In this document: positions 63,128 through 64,000 of the stretch, in pieces
Position numbering within the stretch: the stretch's first letter is position 1
Layout: each line of letters opens with the position of its first letter
Source: Ignavibacteria bacterium
GTDB taxonomy: Bacteria; Bacteroidota; Ignavibacteria; Tepidaquicellales; Tepidaquicellaceae
Length of the DNA: 64,000 bases
NCBI GenBank assembly: GCA_041649015.1
Contig: JBAZNU010000003.1
Location: forward strand, 186,001-250,000
Direction of reading: 5' to 3'
Notes under the pieces: model-generated
Databases searched by the model: none
What the model was told of the DNA's origin: nothing
Seen by the model: only the letters and a program-made list of their open reading frames with translations
Made by a program: the position numbers and the translations under genes

Positions 63128-64000
63128 TCGAATACTGATATTTTTACTGATGATGCACGAGGTATTGCGAACTTTATGTTGGTTGTTGGATTAAACGGAT
63201 TCGGGTAGTTCTGTTCGAGTGAAAACTCCGAAGAAACTTCTGTCGAAATATTTTTTATGCCGACATTTCCAGTCGGGTTGCGTTTGTAGTAGATTTCATG
63301 GTTGCCGTCGCGTAAGTCAATCCATACTACATGCACGAGCAAACCTGAGACAGCGATAGAGGGCAAACTGGAATAATCATTGTTATTTGTCAGACGCGTA
63401 TCTGCTTCCCATGATGCTCCGCCGTCTGCGGAGCGTTTGTAGTAGATCTCAGATTTGCCGTCGCGCCAGTCTTCCCAAATTACATGCACAAGTAAACCTG
63501 AAACTGCGATGGAGGGATACCTAGACCATTCAGTGTTATTCGTAAGGCGTATATCTGCTTCCCAGGTTGTTCCGCCGTCTGCGGAGCGTTTGTAGTATAT
63601 TTCGGCATTTCCGTCTCGCCAGTCACACCATACTACATTGATGGGTGTATCCGAGACTGCGATGGAGGGTGAATGGGAATCATCTGTATTATTCGTCAGA
63701 CGAGTATCTGCACCCCAGTTTGTTCCGCCGTCTGTTGAGCGTTTGTAGTAGATTTCATTGTTGTCGTCCCGCCAATCATACCATACTACATTTATGAGTT
63801 TACCAGAAACTGTAATAGAGGGTATGTAGGAACCTGCATTGTTGTTTGTCAGGCGAGTATCTGCTCCCCAGTTAATACCGCCGTCTGTTGATCGTTTATA
63901 GTATATTTCCCAGTTGCCATCGCAAATGTCTTCCCATACTACATGCACGAGTGAACCGGAGACTGCGATGGAGGGAAAATCGGACCAAGCATTGTTATTC
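62968..64000 (-). CDS. T9SS-sorted repeat protein (5' end beyond the window)
   Basis: The frame is open to the window edge, so the start is missing; about 344 codons are visible. Most of the sequence is a tandem array of 51-residue units (six in part or whole) containing GLLVHVVWxDxRDGNxEIYYKRSxDGG and TRLTNN elements, as in BNR/sialidase-like or beta-propeller exo-proteins. The last 85 residues are a T9SS type A sorting domain (FSLEQNYPNPFNPTTNIKFA) that ends TKRMILLK. Probably secreted; the ligand is unknown. Confidence 0.85.
   Translation of the reverse strand, partial: NNNAWSDFPSIAVSGSLVHVVWEDICDGNWEIYYKRSTDGGINWGADTRLTNNNAGSYIPSITVSGKLINVVWYDWRDDNNEIYYKRSTDGGTNWGADTRLTNNTDDSHSPSIAVSDTPINVVWCDWRDGNAEIYYKRSADGGTTWEADIRLTNNTEWSRYPSIAVSGLLVHVIWEDWRDGKSEIYYKRSADGGASWEADTRLTNNNDYSSLPSIAVSGLLVHVVWIDLRDGNHEIYYKRNPTGNVGIKNISTEVSSEFSLEQNYPNPFNPTTNIKFAIPRASSVKISVFDATGREVKVLVNEQLQPGTYQADWNASAYSSGVYFYKLSAGDFLETKRMILLK
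63235..64000 (-). repeat. 153-bp tandem repeat array in the last gene
   Basis: The landmark CGTTTGTAGT or its near copy occurs at 63281, 63434, 63587, 63740 and 63893, exactly 153 bp apart each time, so the array is free of indels. It corresponds to 51-residue protein units and continues past the window end. Confidence 0.92.

Noticed and set aside
1..64000. CRISPR array, tRNA, rRNA or prophage genes
   Set aside because: No regularly spaced direct repeats of CRISPR size, no cloverleaf or rRNA sequence, and no phage structural gene were seen.

Overview
The window looks like a chromosome segment from an uncultured, A/T-rich, Gram-negative member of the Bacteroidota/Chlorobiota (FCB) superphylum, most likely the Ignavibacteria or a near relative. 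The evidence is six secreted proteins ending in a type IX secretion (T9SS) sorting domain with the NYPNPFNP signature typical of that group, DUF4270-like and DUF5686-like envelope proteins, mostly weak Shine-Dalgarno sequences, and Bacteroidota-type promoters (TTG, about 20 bp, TAnnTTTG). The assignment is inferred from gene families; no rRNA is present. I see no tRNA, CRISPR array, prophage or intact insertion sequence.

1-8.8 kb: the 3' end of a class II aldolase gene, a radical SAM enzyme, a glycosyltransferase, an SDR-phenylalanine hydroxylase pair, rplY-pth, and a K+-independent-type membrane pyrophosphatase. 8.8-18.5 kb: rsmG, a DUF5686 outer-membrane protein and secreted proteins, including a CxxCH-bearing T9SS substrate, a thioredoxin-like protein, an M28 peptidase, a YCF48-like protein and an S8 protease. 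18.6-31.6 kb: glgA, a HAD phosphatase (gmhB type), an envelope lipoprotein and barrel pair, rpiB-glyA-tatC-prenyl synthase, an unusual molybdenum-carrier-like/eIF2B-like fusion, gmd, vanZ and a Wzx-type flippase. 31.9-37.5 kb: a YCF48/T9SS protein, ruvB, a rhodanese-MauE-DUF1573 operon and a TPR protein. 37.6-37.9 kb: the eroded C-terminus of an IS4-type transposase.

38-45.6 kb, mainly on the minus strand: DUF47-PiT phosphate transport, an SDR, a META lipoprotein, methylmalonyl-CoA epimerase (plus strand), an EIIA-Ntr-like protein, a sugar nucleotidyltransferase fused to a degenerate phosphomutase, and LemA. 46.3-49.5 kb: a GT4-GT2-FkbM glycan cassette and a thioredoxin lipoprotein. 49.7-53.6 kb: a self-contained operon (ATP-grasp, ATP-grasp, GNAT, lysine 2,3-aminomutase) with its own promoter and terminator; it is the best candidate here for an uncharacterised pathway. 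53.7-56.7 kb: a probable envelope-stress locus (YARHG lipoprotein, DUF6249-like, DUF4097, ECF sigma factor, putative anti-sigma). 56.7-60 kb: hutU, pyrD and a rhomboid protease. 60-64 kb: two T9SS genes that share a duplicated 3' end plus downstream segment; the second gene contains an exact 153-bp tandem array running off the window.

The main functional themes are surface glycan and envelope assembly, T9SS export, central metabolism, and one possible beta-amino-acid conjugation pathway.
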